Assembly (NCBI GenBank): GCA_022792175.1
Contig: JAAWAN010000038.1
Coordinates: forward strand, 1-49,622
DNA: 49,622 nucleotides
From: Provencibacterium sp.
Lineage (GTDB): Bacteria; Bacillota; Clostridia; Oscillospirales; Ruminococcaceae
Direction: 5' to 3'
The translations under genes and the position numbers were made by a program. This document shows positions 25,594 to 34,668 of this stretch, piece after piece; within the stretch, counting starts at the first letter, position 1, and each line of letters begins with the position of its first letter. Under the pieces are notes generated by a model that was given only the letters and a program-made list of their open reading frames with translations, was not told where the DNA came from and searched no databases.

Positions 25594-26907
25594 TTATTTT
25601 GTACCCGGCCGGTTTCCCGGCGGCGAATAGCGCAGGCTTTTCCGAAAGCGCAGCGCGGTGCGCCGGCGACCGCGCCGGGCAAAATAGAGGCGCTGCAAAA
25701 AGACGCCGGCGAACAGGCCGCCAGCCGCGGCTGCCGGCAGCAGCCAGAGCGGGAAGGTCTGCGCCTGCTGCACGGCGGGCGGGGCGGCCGCCTGCTGCGC
25801 AGCAGGATAAAGCACCGCAGATTCCGCCTGCAGGGGGAGGCTGAGGGAGAGAAAGCTCCCCTCTTCGTTTTCGGAGGGGAAAAGAAGCGAAACGGATGCC
25901 TGCAGGTTTTGGGAATCCTGCGGCAGAAGATACTGCTCGGTTATCTGTTCCGGCGCGAGGCTATCCGGCAGCAGCAAAGAAACCGGGTCCGGACGGCGAA
26001 AGCGGATAAAGCCGGCCTCCTGCTCTCCCTGCATCAGCGGAAGCTGCGCATTTTCCGTTTTAAACGCATAGGTATGGGGGTGAAAAGCGGTAAAGCCATA
26101 GTCAAGAAGCTCCTGCGTATCCTGATAATAGCGCTCGGAATTCAGGATGACGCAGAGAAGCGTTCTGCCTGCCCGCTGCGCAGCGCTCACCAGCGTGTGG
26201 CCTGCGGAATCGGTGTAGCCGGTCTTTCCTCCGATTATCGACGGATCATATTCGGGGGAATCGGGGCGTAGCATCCGGTGGGTGTTGAGCCATTTGCGCG
26301 TGTCGGACAGATTGGTTGCCGCCATCTGATATTCAGCTGTGCCGAAAACGTCGAGAAAGCCCGGCGTCTGCAGTGCCCGGCGGGTGATGAGCGCCATATC
26401 GCGGGCAGTGGTCCGGTGCTCGGGATCGGGCAGGCCGCTGGGGTTTACAAAATGGGTGGCGGCCGCGCCAAGGCTGGCGGCGCGTTCATTCATCAGCTGG
26501 GCGAAGGCCTGCTGGGAGCCGGCCGCCGCTTCGGCGATAACAGCCGCCGCATCGTTGCCGGAGGGAAGCATCAGCGCATACAGCGCCTGCTCCAAAGTGA
26601 GCGTTTCCCCCGCCTGCAGGCCGGCGGAGGAGGCCCAGGAGGGAAGCTCTGCCGCTTCGGCGCTGGCAGTGAGCACTTCGGTGGGGTCTAAAAGCTCCAG
26701 CGCCAGCATAGCGGTCAGTATTTTGGTGATGCTCGCCGGCTCAAGGCTCTCTTCCCCGTTTTTATCATAGAGAACCTGTCCGGTTTCTGCATCTACCAAA
26801 AGGGCGGCCCGCGCCTCGATATCCTCCGGCGGCGCAGCGGCCGCAGATACCATCCAGACGGACGGCAAAAGTCCTAACAGGCAGAAAACTGCCGCTAATT
26901 TTTTCAT
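25594..26907 (-). CDS. D-alanyl-D-alanine carboxypeptidase (S11, DacF/PBP5 type)
   Basis: A 437-residue exported penicillin-binding protein that removes the last D-Ala of peptidoglycan stem peptides. There is a signal peptide (about 1-25, cleavage near SAAAAP). The SxxK motif is SITK (59-62), SGN is at 116-118, and KTG is in GGKTGYTDSAGHTLV. A second beta domain follows. One C-terminal membrane helix (LLPAAAAGGLFAGVFL) anchors the protein, with a basic tail. The start at 26907 has GGGAGGAG upstream; an earlier in-frame start lacks support. The third, shortened palindromic repeat lies in the upstream gap and supplies a TATAAT on this strand. Confidence 0.95.
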   Translation of the reverse strand: MKKLAAVFCLLGLLPSVWMVSAAAAPPEDIEARAALLVDAETGQVLYDKNGEESLEPASITKILTAMLALELLDPTEVLTASAEAAELPSWASSAGLQAGETLTLEQALYALMLPSGNDAAAVIAEAAAGSQQAFAQLMNERAASLGAAATHFVNPSGLPDPEHRTTARDMALITRRALQTPGFLDVFGTAEYQMAATNLSDTRKWLNTHRMLRPDSPEYDPSIIGGKTGYTDSAGHTLVSAAQRAGRTLLCVILNSERYYQDTQELLDYGFTAFHPHTYAFKTENAQLPLMQGEQEAGFIRFRRPDPVSLLLPDSLAPEQITEQYLLPQDSQNLQASVSLLFPSENEEGSFLSLSLPLQAESAVLYPAAQQAAAPPAVQQAQTFPLWLLPAAAAGGLFAGVFLQRLYFARRGRRRTALRFRKSLRYSPPGNRPGTK

Positions 26908-26999
26908 AGCTCCTCCCGAAAACGAAAATCGTCTTTTCCCGTCCGCTTTCACCGGACATATCCGGAGAAAGCGGACGGCTTTATCCTAGGCGTAAAAGC

Positions 27000-27041
27000 G
27001 GCTTTGACAGAATCGGCCATGCCCGTTCTGCGGCTATTATA
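27000..27041 (+). repeat. Palindromic repeat, copy 3 (shortened)
   Basis: GCGGC...AATCGGCCATG (27000-27021) matches the start of copy 1, then about 37 bp are missing. CTGCGGCTATTATA (27028-27041) matches the second palindrome arm and continues with CCAT as in copy 1. On the minus strand it gives TATAAT with CTGCCA 17 bp upstream, a plausible promoter for the D,D-carboxypeptidase gene. Confidence 0.6.
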
Positions 27042-27118
27042 CCATATCTGTCGGCCGGTGGCAGCTAGGATATTGCTGGCAGGGTAGATATAGCGGTGCC
27101 TTTACCTTATGGCATAGA

Positions 27119-27190
27119 TGTGAGAAAATTGTGAGGGCTTTTGAAAACCTTTGTGAGAAGCGCGCCGAAGCCCTCTTTTCATGATAAAAT
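27119..27190 (+). promoter_or_regulatory. Response-regulator-type promoter of the two-component system
   Basis: The direct repeat TGTGAG occurs at 27119, 27130 and 27152, so the spacings are 11 and 22 bp, one and two helical turns as for OmpR-family sites. An extended -10 (TGATAAAAT, 27182-27190) follows, but the -35 position (about 27162-27167) has no consensus. This suggests an activated, probably autoregulated promoter. The remainder of the gap after 26907 holds only repeat copy 3. Confidence 0.55.
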
Positions 27191-27197
27191 ACAAAAA

Positions 27198-27234
27198 AGG
27201 GCCGGAAAACTGCGTCCGCGGGAAGTCCGGCCCT
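27198..27234 (+). promoter_or_regulatory. Leader hairpin before the response regulator
   Basis: AGGGCCGGA (27198-27206) pairs perfectly with TCCGGCCCT (27226-27234), directly before the GGAGG ribosome binding region. There is no T run. It may protect the message or affect translation start. Confidence 0.5.
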
Positions 27235-27257
27235 GGAGGAAAAAGGAGGAACAGGCG

Positions 27258-27932
27258 ATGCCCAAGCTGCTGATTACAGACGATGACCTTCATCTGCGCA
27301 AGCTGGTGCTCACCTATGCGCAGATGGAGGGCTACCTCTGCGAGGAGGCGGAGAACGGATTCATAGCCCTGGAAAAGCTGCGCAGGGATACCTTTGACCT
27401 GCTGATTCTGGATATTATGATGCCGCATATGGATGGCTTTGAAACGCTCGGTGAGCTGCGCCGCTGGAGCCAGATACCCGTTATCGTGCTGACGGCGCGG
27501 GACGAGGAATATGACAAGCTCTTCGGCTTCAACCTCGGTGCGGATGACTACCTCTCCAAGCCCTTCAGCCCCAAGGAGCTGATGGCGCGGGTGAAGGCGG
27601 TTCTCAAAAGGGCGGGAGGAAGCCGGGAGGAAGCCATCCGCTTTGGGGAGCTGTGTCTGGAGCCCGCCTCCCGGACGGCCTCGCTTTCGGGCACGCCGCT
27701 CACCCTGACGCTCAAGGAATATGACCTGCTGCTCACCCTCATGCAGAATGAGCACATGGTGCTCAGCCGGGAGCAGCTGCTGCAGCAGGTCTGGGGCTAT
27801 GATTACTATGGCGATGTACGCACGGTGGATACGCACATCAAAACGCTGCGCGAACGCCTCGGGCCTTACCGCAGGCTGATTCAGACGGTGTGGGGAGTGG
27901 GATATAAATTTGAGTATAAGGAAAACGGCTGA
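27258..27932 (+). CDS. OmpR/PhoB-family response regulator
   Basis: A 224-residue response regulator. The receiver domain has D9/D10, the phospho-acceptor D52 (LDIMMP), T in VLTARD and K in YLSKPF. The C-terminal winged helix reads LKEYDLLLTLMQNEHMVLSR, VWGYDYYGDVRTVDTHIKTL and TVWGVGYKFE. ATG 27258 is after AAAAGGAGGAACAGG. It overlaps the kinase gene by 23 bp. Since cell-wall genes lie on both sides (D,D-carboxypeptidase, Amidase_6 lipoprotein), an envelope-stress role is a reasonable guess. Confidence 0.95.
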   Translation: MPKLLITDDDLHLRKLVLTYAQMEGYLCEEAENGFIALEKLRRDTFDLLILDIMMPHMDGFETLGELRRWSQIPVIVLTARDEEYDKLFGFNLGADDYLSKPFSPKELMARVKAVLKRAGGSREEAIRFGELCLEPASRTASLSGTPLTLTLKEYDLLLTLMQNEHMVLSREQLLQQVWGYDYYGDVRTVDTHIKTLRERLGPYRRLIQTVWGVGYKFEYKENG

Positions 27933-29385
27933 GCGGCTCCCGCTTTTTTCCAGAATGGCCTTCCGGCTCTGGATGAGCATGATGGCGCTGGTGCTGCTGT
28001 GCACTGCCTTTTTATGGGTAGGGCAGGTGTTTTTATTTGAGCACAGCTATGCCTCGGTTGCCATGCGGGAGATGGAGGGGCGCCTTGAGCCGGTGATGGA
28101 GGAGGTCGGCAGCAAGGACCTGGCCGAAAACCCGGACCTCATCTTTTACCTGAGCAAGGTGGCCAACGGCAAGCTGATGCTGACCGACGAGAGCGGCGCG
28201 CTTCTCGCCATGTATACCTACGGGCACCCTATCGATCTGAAAGAGGCCAGCGAAGGCAACGCGGTCTGGAAGAGCGTTCGCTGCAGCGAGGAATACCAGA
28301 AGCTTCTGCAGGGCGAGGCCTACCAGAAGGTGGAGAGGGAGAAAGGAATCCCCCTCTCCTTTGAAATTGGCATCCCGACCTGTTATCAGGGGCAGCGCGC
28401 CTATGCGGTGCTCTACCGCGTTTTAAATGAAATACAGACGGTTTTAAAGACCAACCGCCGGCAGCTCGCCATCCTCAGCCTGCTGCTGACGCTGGCCGCC
28501 GCCCTTTTTGCGGCAGTGCTGGCCCGCTTTTTTACGCGGCCAATCCGCCGGATTAAAGGGGCGGTGGACCGCCTGGCGGCCGGAGAACTCTCCGCTGCGC
28601 CCGGTTTTTCGGGAGCGGATGAAATCGGCCAGCTGGCAGGCTCGGTGCAGGAGCTGGGGCGGGCGCTGCAGCGGGTGGATGTGCTGCGAAAGGAGGTTAT
28701 CGCCAACGTTTCCCATGAGCTGAGAAGCCCTTTGGCGCTTATCTCCGGCTATGCGGAGATGGTGCGCGATTTCAGCTGGAGGGAGGAGAGCCGGCGGGAG
28801 GCGGATTTGGACCTTATCATCCATGAAGCGCGCCGAATGAACGAGATGGTCAACGATATTCTGGACTATTCCCAGTTTCAGGCGGGCTTTATCCAGCTGA
28901 AGAAGGAGTGGTATAATCTCGGGGATATCGCAGAATCCGAGCTTTCCCGCTGCGGGCCGAGCGCGGCAGAAAACCATATTGCGCTCGAGCTGCGCGGCGC
29001 CGGGGAGGAGACCGCTGTTTTTGTCGATGCGCTCAAGCTCAGCCAGGTGCTGCGCAATCTTTTATATAACGCCATCAACCATACGGCGGATGGGGGGAAG
29101 GTCCTTCTCGAGCTGGAACGCGGCGAAAAGGTCTGCCGGGTTTCGGTGATAAACCCCGGCGAGCCGATTCCGGAAGAGGAGCGCGCGCTCATCTGGGAGC
29201 GCTATCAGCGCAGCCAGCACCAGGGCGGACGCCGCCAGGGAACCGGGCTGGGCCTTTCGATTGTCAGCACCATTTTAAAGGCGCATGATATGCCCTATGG
29301 GGTAAAGTCCCGGGATGGATGCAACATCTTCTGGTTTTCAGTGCCGGTGGCGGCAGAAAACGAAAAAAGGGGGAGAAAGCGCTGA
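27910..29385 (+). CDS. Sensor histidine kinase
   Basis: A 491-residue membrane kinase that partners the regulator before it. Two membrane helices (about 17-40 and 186-208) enclose an extracytoplasmic sensor domain of about 145 residues. HAMP follows at about 205-258. The phospho-acceptor is H269 in NVSHELRSP. The ATPase domain has the N box NLLYNAINHT and a G box GTGLGLSIV. I took the TTG at 27910, preceded by GGGGAG; ATG 27955 is an alternative with no clear ribosome binding site. Translation is probably coupled to the regulator. Confidence 0.93.
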   Translation: MSIRKTAERLPLFSRMAFRLWMSMMALVLLCTAFLWVGQVFLFEHSYASVAMREMEGRLEPVMEEVGSKDLAENPDLIFYLSKVANGKLMLTDESGALLAMYTYGHPIDLKEASEGNAVWKSVRCSEEYQKLLQGEAYQKVEREKGIPLSFEIGIPTCYQGQRAYAVLYRVLNEIQTVLKTNRRQLAILSLLLTLAAALFAAVLARFFTRPIRRIKGAVDRLAAGELSAAPGFSGADEIGQLAGSVQELGRALQRVDVLRKEVIANVSHELRSPLALISGYAEMVRDFSWREESRREADLDLIIHEARRMNEMVNDILDYSQFQAGFIQLKKEWYNLGDIAESELSRCGPSAAENHIALELRGAGEETAVFVDALKLSQVLRNLLYNAINHTADGGKVLLELERGEKVCRVSVINPGEPIPEEERALIWERYQRSQHQGGRRQGTGLGLSIVSTILKAHDMPYGVKSRDGCNIFWFSVPVAAENEKRGRKR

Positions 29386-29462
29386 AAGCCGGGCCCCTCA
29401 AACCGAAGAAGCGGCTGCTTAATTGGACTTAGGCCGGCCTGAAGAAGGAAGGAGAGGTTCGT

Positions 29463-30779
29463 TTGAAAGGAAAAAGAGCCGCCCTGCTGGCGGCGCTGCT
29501 GCTTCTGGCCGGCTGCTCGGGAGCGGGGGAGAGGGTTTCGGATTCCTCGCCGGAGCCTCTTTTAGCGCCGCAGGCTGCGGCCCCGCTGCAGGAGCAGGCT
29601 TTCGAAGAGCAGAAGACCCGCCTTTGGCAGAAGGAGCCGGTGCGCGCCGGCAGCGGTTCCTTTTCAGAGCCAGGCGAGCTGTCGCAGGAGCAGCAGACGG
29701 TGATTCTGGAGTTTGTCAGCCTGTTTTATGAATCGCTGGCCTCGCTGCAGCTGCAGGAGCCGGATGCCCTCTTTAGCAGCGATGCAGCCGTTTCCTGCAG
29801 CGGCAACCGGGCGGTATGGGAATATCTCATCGGCATCCGGAGCGGGGCGCAGAGCGACCTGTCTCTGACCGGCTACCGCTATGAGCTGGACTGCCAGAGC
29901 ATTGAGCAGCAGGCGGATGGCAGCCTTTTTGTCCGGGTGAGCGAGCACAACCGGCAGGAGTTTGCGGCCTATCCGCAGGCGGAGACAGAGCAGTTTCAGC
30001 TTATCCGCCAGTTCATCCTGCAGCTGGAAAATGGGCAGTGGAAAATAGCCTCCCATATTCAGTTTGACAGCCTGTTCTGGATGGTGACCGGCCGCTATGC
30101 CTTTCGCCGCTTTGACTCCCGGGAATTTCCGGATATGCCGGATTTTACAGAGCAGGAGGCGCTCGCCTGCTTTAAAGAGCGCAAAGAAAAGCTGCTGGCG
30201 GATGCCGGGGCGGCACGGCTCACCTGGGAGCAGGGGGAGTGCGCGCCGCTGCCCGCTGAATTTCCCTATGACCGGGAGGCGGCCGTCGCCTATGCGCGCG
30301 AGTGGGTAGGCAGGCGCAGCGAGGAGTGGGCGGACTACAGCAGAAACGGCGGCAACTGCCAGAACTTCACCTCCCAGTGCCTGCTGGCCGGGGGGATACC
30401 GATGGATATCCGCCTGCCCGGAATTTGGAAATGGGTGGGAAGCTCGCCGGATAACCAGCCGCGCATGGCGGGGCGCTCCGCCTCCTTTTCAGGGGTGGGG
30501 GAGTTTATGGACTATGTGCAGCAGAATGAGGGCTATGGGCTGGTTGCCTCGGCAGAGGAGCCCTACTACAGCGGGGAGCCGGGTGATCTTCTGCACCTAG
30601 GCCCTGAGGAGGGGGACTGGCGGCATACGGTCATTATTACGGATGTTATCACTGATGAGACGGGCAGGGTTCGGGACTATTTGGTGCATTCAAATACGGC
30701 GGACCTGAAAAACTTCCCCGCGAGCGCCTACCCTTATCCCTGCCAGCGGCTGATTAAAATCTACGGCTACAACGGCTGA
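29463..30779 (+). CDS. Lipoprotein with C-terminal amidase (Amidase_6) domain
   Basis: A 438-residue lipoprotein. TTG 29463 follows AAGGAAGGAGAGG. The signal peptide ends in the lipobox LLAGC with Cys18. A middle domain of unknown fold is followed by a putative amidase domain from about residue 265. The presumed catalytic Cys is in NGGNCQNFTSQCL and His in WRHTVIITDV, with HSNTADLKNFP near the end. Amidase_6 proteins are thought to cut amide bonds in the envelope. The position directly after the two-component system suggests joint regulation. Confidence 0.87.
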   Translation: MKGKRAALLAALLLLAGCSGAGERVSDSSPEPLLAPQAAAPLQEQAFEEQKTRLWQKEPVRAGSGSFSEPGELSQEQQTVILEFVSLFYESLASLQLQEPDALFSSDAAVSCSGNRAVWEYLIGIRSGAQSDLSLTGYRYELDCQSIEQQADGSLFVRVSEHNRQEFAAYPQAETEQFQLIRQFILQLENGQWKIASHIQFDSLFWMVTGRYAFRRFDSREFPDMPDFTEQEALACFKERKEKLLADAGAARLTWEQGECAPLPAEFPYDREAAVAYAREWVGRRSEEWADYSRNGGNCQNFTSQCLLAGGIPMDIRLPGIWKWVGSSPDNQPRMAGRSASFSGVGEFMDYVQQNEGYGLVASAEEPYYSGEPGDLLHLGPEEGDWRHTVIITDVITDETGRVRDYLVHSNTADLKNFPASAYPYPCQRLIKIYGYNG

Positions 30780-30923
30780 TTTTTTGAAAAGGGGCGGCGG
30801 TTCGGCTTCTGCAGGCGGCAGATGCGCCTTTTCCTGATTTGAGATAACTGCTGGCCATGCGTTTTTTATATCCCCTCGTCCGGCAGATGGAGAAACGCTG
30901 TTAAAATGAAAGGATGAACGCTC

Positions 30924-32090
30924 TTGAAAAGATTTTTCCCCCTGCTTCTGGCAGGCATAATGGTGCTGACGGCCTGCTCTGCTGCCGCACCGGCACCGTC
31001 CTCCTCGATGTCCCCTGCACCGGCATCAGAAAGTGAACCGGCTTCAAAGGCGGATTTTGAAAGCGAATCACAGGCGGAGCCGGAGCCTGTGTCCGAGCCG
31101 GAGCCTGAGCCGGATAACAGCTGGCAATTTGATCTGCCGGAAAACCACCAGATGGACCCGGCGCTCTTTGAGAGCCTGCATGAGGCGCTGGCCTCCTCGC
31201 AGGTCTATGCCATGCTCACGGCGAAGGACGGGGTAATTATCGATGAATACTACGGGGAGGGGGTTGATGAAACGAGCAGCTTTGCGCTGCATTCCTGCTC
31301 CAAATCCTTCACCGGCGCGCTCATCGGCATCGCTATCGGGCAGGGGGCTATCGGCGGGGTGGAGGACCTGCTCTCCGATTACCTTTTGCAGGTGTCAGAG
31401 CTGGAGGAGGGCAAGCGCTCACTGACCCTGCGCCATCTGCTGACCCACACCTCCGGGCTCGAGTGGTATGAATGGGGCGGAGGCTACAGCAACTGGAGCG
31501 AGTTTCAATCGGCGGAAAACTGGGTGGAATACATTCTGGGACGCAGGCAGGTTGCCGCTCCCGGCGCACTTTTTAACTACAGTACCGGCAACACCCATCT
31601 GCTGGCCGCGGCGCTCGAGCAGGCGACCGGTATGAGCGAGATGGACTATGGCAGGCGATACCTCTTTGGCCCGCTGGGGATGGAGAGCGTCAGCTGGGGG
31701 ACCGACCCGCAGGGGGTTACCGACGGCGGAAACGGCATCAAAATGACGGCGCGGGATGCCGCCCGCTTCGGCCAGCTCTTTTTGCAGGACGGCGCCTGGC
31801 AGGGGGAGCAGCTGGTTCCGGCCGATTGGGTGCAGCAGTCTACCGGCGTTCAGAACCCCGGCCCCGGCGGAAGAACCGGGCAATATGGCTATCAGTGGTG
31901 GATTCGTCCCTTTGGGGAGGAAAATTATGATACCTATTACGCCTTCGGCGCCTGGGGACAGTATATCCTCATCGTTCCGCAGCTGCAGCTGGTGACGGTC
32001 ATCGCCAGCCACTATCCCTCCAACAGCTATGCGCCCCTGCCCTATTTTACCGATTATGTTCTGGCCGCCTTCGAGGGAGAGGGGGAATAA
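30924..32090 (+). CDS. Serine hydrolase lipoprotein (class C beta-lactamase fold)
   Basis: A 388-residue lipoprotein. The start is TTG 30924 after AAAGGATG. The lipobox LTAC gives Cys18. A Pro/Ser/Glu-rich spacer (about 24-65) lifts the enzyme from the membrane. The penicillin-recognising fold has SxxK as SCSK (S124-K127), a Tyr motif in FNYSTGNTHLL and the flanking HLLTHTSGLEWYEWG. These proteins are esterases or D-amino acid peptidases as often as beta-lactamases, so resistance should not be assumed. Confidence 0.9.
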   Translation: MKRFFPLLLAGIMVLTACSAAAPAPSSSMSPAPASESEPASKADFESESQAEPEPVSEPEPEPDNSWQFDLPENHQMDPALFESLHEALASSQVYAMLTAKDGVIIDEYYGEGVDETSSFALHSCSKSFTGALIGIAIGQGAIGGVEDLLSDYLLQVSELEEGKRSLTLRHLLTHTSGLEWYEWGGGYSNWSEFQSAENWVEYILGRRQVAAPGALFNYSTGNTHLLAAALEQATGMSEMDYGRRYLFGPLGMESVSWGTDPQGVTDGGNGIKMTARDAARFGQLFLQDGAWQGEQLVPADWVQQSTGVQNPGPGGRTGQYGYQWWIRPFGEENYDTYYAFGAWGQYILIVPQLQLVTVIASHYPSNSYAPLPYFTDYVLAAFEGEGE

Positions 32091-32203
32091 CCTCCGCGCG
32101 AAGGGAAGGCCGGGAGAGGGGAAAAAGTTGTCCCGGGATAAAAAGGAGATGGTTTGCCGCCTTTGACAGAATGAAGCAGGAAAAGCAGATTCAGACAGGA
32201 AGT

Positions 32204-32241
32204 GCCGGCCTTCGCTTATCTGAAGGCCGGCAGGCTTTTTT
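32204..32241 (+). terminator. Terminator after the serine hydrolase
   Basis: GCCGGCCTTC (32204-32213) pairs with GAAGGCCGGC (32222-32231), followed after AGGC by six T. It ends transcription towards the convergent LysR gene. Confidence 0.85.
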
Positions 32242-32263
32242 AAAAATAATTTGGGTATGGCTT

Positions 32264-33154
32264 TTATCCGTTATTTCTGCTTAAAAAGCCTTTTGTGTGA
32301 CCGATGAATTTAGTCGCTGCCACACTGAACGGCTGCCCCCGCTTCCAGGCCAGGACGCTGGTGGCGGTAAGGGGCGGGGAAAGCGGCCGGCAGGCGATTT
32401 TGGCGGGATCCCAAAAAGGAACGGAGCCCTCGATGACGATGGCATAGCCAAGGCCGCGGCTCACCATTACCGCCGCATTGGTGCTGAGATTGCTGGTAAA
32501 GAGGACCTGCAGCCGCTCATAATAGTCACCAAACCAACTGGCCAGCTCTCCCTGCACCTTCATCCGGCGGGGGAGAATCAGCGGGAGCTCTGCCAGCTCC
32601 CCGGCTGTTATTCCATCCCTTTCGGCCAGCGGATCCTTCGGCCGCATCAGGACGGCCCATCTTTCCCGAATATCCAGACGGATGAACTCATATTTTTCAA
32701 TGTCTACGGGCTCCAGCAGCAGGCCGGTATCCACCAGCCCCCGGTCCATCTGCTCCTTGATGTGGTCTGCCGTCGCGGTATAAAGCTCGAAGCTCACCAG
32801 AGGATATTTTTTATGGAAGGAATAAAGCAGGTCGGACAGCTGCTTCACCGAAGCTATCTCCCCGCAGCCGATGATAATCTTTCCCTCCACCTGCTCCTCC
32901 TGCTCCATCAGCTCCTTTTCCGTTTTGTCCACCATCTGCAGGATTTCCTCTGCCCGGCGGCGCAGCAGCAGGCCCTCTGCTGTAAGGGCAATCTTCCGGC
33001 TGCCCCGGTCAAACAGCCTGACGCCGGTCTCCTCCTCCATCTGAGCCAGCTGGCGGCTGATGGTGGGCTGGGTGATGTGCAGTACCTCCGCCGCCTTCGT
33101 AATGCTTTCCTCCCGGACGACAGTGAGAAAATAGCGCAAAACGCGAAGCTCCAC
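32264..33154 (-). CDS. LysR-family transcriptional regulator
   Basis: A full-length LysR regulator (296 aa). The HTH is YFLTVVREESITKAAEVLHI and TQPTISRQLAQMEEETGV; the effector domain follows from about residue 90 (IIIGCGEIASVKQLSDLL). GTG 33154 was chosen because AGGGAGGGG is seven bases upstream; the earlier in-frame ATG adds 16 unlikely residues. It lies downstream of the aldo/keto reductase on the same strand and may regulate it. Confidence 0.92.
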   Translation of the reverse strand: MELRVLRYFLTVVREESITKAAEVLHITQPTISRQLAQMEEETGVRLFDRGSRKIALTAEGLLLRRRAEEILQMVDKTEKELMEQEEQVEGKIIIGCGEIASVKQLSDLLYSFHKKYPLVSFELYTATADHIKEQMDRGLVDTGLLLEPVDIEKYEFIRLDIRERWAVLMRPKDPLAERDGITAGELAELPLILPRRMKVQGELASWFGDYYERLQVLFTSNLSTNAAVMVSRGLGYAIVIEGSVPFWDPAKIACRPLSPPLTATSVLAWKRGQPFSVAATKFIGHTKGFLSRNNG

Positions 33155-33361
33155 AAAATGCCCCTCCCTTCGCTGCTCTCCAAAGTAAGAGCAGTATAAC
33201 AAAGAAGAAAAGGGAAAATCAAGATTTTTTCTGCCGCGGATTTTTCATCCGGCAGCAGAAGCTAAAAATACAAAGATTCATCGCTGCCGGGGGAAGAATG
33301 GCCATAGCCGCCGGTATCTTAAAGCTGGCTTCGGCTTTAAGGGGGAATGCCTCTTATCCTG

Positions 33362-34402
33362 TCAGATTTTCTGGTTTCCGGTGGACCAGACGTGGGGGCT
33401 TTTTGCGCTTTCCGCCGTGTTCTGGGCCATTACGCCTACCAGCTTGTGGGGAAGATAAGGCTCCTCCAGCCAGGCGGTTTCCTCCGGGCTCAGGAAAAGC
33501 TCCACCGCCTTTGCCGCCCCTTCGATATGGTGCAGTTTGGTGGCCCCCACCACCGGGGCCGTCGTCTTTGCCAGCAGCCAGGCTAAGGCGACCTCGGTCA
33601 TGGAAACGCCCCGCTTTTCGGCGAGCTGCGCTACCCGGCGGATAATTTCCCCATCCTGCTGCGCGGTGCTGTCATATTTCAGCCGGGCGTAGCTGTCCTC
33701 CTGCAGGCGCCTGGAGCTTTCTCCCGGCTTTTTGGAAAGCCGTCCGCCGGCCAGGGCACTGTAGGGGGTCATGGCAATATTTTCTTCCCGGCAGAAGGGA
33801 GCCATCTCCCGCTCCTCCTCCCGAAACAGCAGGTTAAAGTGCCCCTGAACGGAGACGAACTTTGGAAATCCTTCCCTTTCCGCCAGAGCGTTGGCCTTGC
33901 AAAGCTGCCAGGCAAAGCAGTTGGAGATGCCGGCATACCGGACCTTTCCCGAGCGGACTGCGTCATGGAGCCCCTCCAGAATGTCATAAAGGGGCGTTTG
34001 ATAATCCCACATATGATAGATATACAGGTCTATATAGTCCATTCCCAGATTGGAGAGGCTTTTGTCCAGCATCCGGGAGATATGCTGCCGGCCGCTGATG
34101 CCGTCTGCAATCTCCTCCTTTGTTCTGGGAAGGAATTTGGTGGCGACGACCACTTTCTCCCGCCGGGCAAAGTCCCGCAGCGTTCGGCCGAGATACTGCT
34201 CGCTGGTGCCGCTCTGATAGGAGATGGCCGTGTCGAAGAAATTTATCCCTACTTCAAGCGCCTGGCGGATAATTTTTTTGGAGTGTTCTTCATCAATAGT
34301 CCAGGAATGCTGGCCGTTTCTGGCATCCCCAAAGCCCATGCAGCCCAGACAGATGCGGGAAACGGTGAGCTCGGAATGGCCGAGTTTTGTGTACTCCATC
34401 AT
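33362..34402 (-). CDS. Aldo/keto reductase
   Basis: A complete 346-residue NADPH-dependent aldo/keto reductase. The catalytic tetrad is D57, Y62, K89 and H130 (IYHMWD). The phosphate-binding end of the barrel includes PVVGATKLHHIE. It differs clearly from the two broken aldo/keto reductases at 45317 and 46410. It belongs to a minus-strand group with LysR and the carboxymuconolactone decarboxylase-like protein, a common clostridial redox gene neighbourhood. A perfect 8-bp hairpin (CTTAAAGC/GCTTTAAG, 33318-33341) lies after its end. Confidence 0.95.
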   Translation of the reverse strand: MMEYTKLGHSELTVSRICLGCMGFGDARNGQHSWTIDEEHSKKIIRQALEVGINFFDTAISYQSGTSEQYLGRTLRDFARREKVVVATKFLPRTKEEIADGISGRQHISRMLDKSLSNLGMDYIDLYIYHMWDYQTPLYDILEGLHDAVRSGKVRYAGISNCFAWQLCKANALAEREGFPKFVSVQGHFNLLFREEEREMAPFCREENIAMTPYSALAGGRLSKKPGESSRRLQEDSYARLKYDSTAQQDGEIIRRVAQLAEKRGVSMTEVALAWLLAKTTAPVVGATKLHHIEGAAKAVELFLSPEETAWLEEPYLPHKLVGVMAQNTAESAKSPHVWSTGNQKI

Positions 34403-34605
34403 GCTTTCTCTCCTTGCTTTGTTTTGATTTCATGGGCGGCCGGTCACTCTGCCATATCTCCCAAAAGTCTGAAAGCCGCCAAAGCGGCGGATAGCTTCCC
34501 TCTTCGCCGGTATCGGGGGACAGTCTGACGGCGGCAGAGAAGAAGAAAGCCTTCGGGGCAGCCCGAATTTAGAAGGGTTTCTCCATTTTGCTCCTGCTTT
34601 CCGGA

Positions 34606-34634
34606 TTGTATGATAACACAAAACAGGGTATAAT
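34606..34634 (+). promoter_or_regulatory. Promoter of the GNAT remnant
   Basis: TTGTAT (34606-34611), 17 bp, TATAAT (34629-34634). It points at the fragment starting at 34669. The stretch 34403-34605 shows no gene. Confidence 0.5.
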
Positions 34635-34668
34635 CACATCAGCAGACCGCAGGCTTTGAGGTGAAACA

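Noticed and set aside
25120-26271. Long plus-strand ORF (383 codons) opposite MerR and the carboxypeptidase
   Set aside because: Arg/Gly/Pro-rich composition, no domain, and antisense to two well-supported genes. GC-rich coding DNA commonly gives such open shadows.
32297-33199. 300-codon plus-strand ORF opposite LysR
   Set aside because: Antisense shadow of a full-length regulator gene; composition unlike a folded protein.
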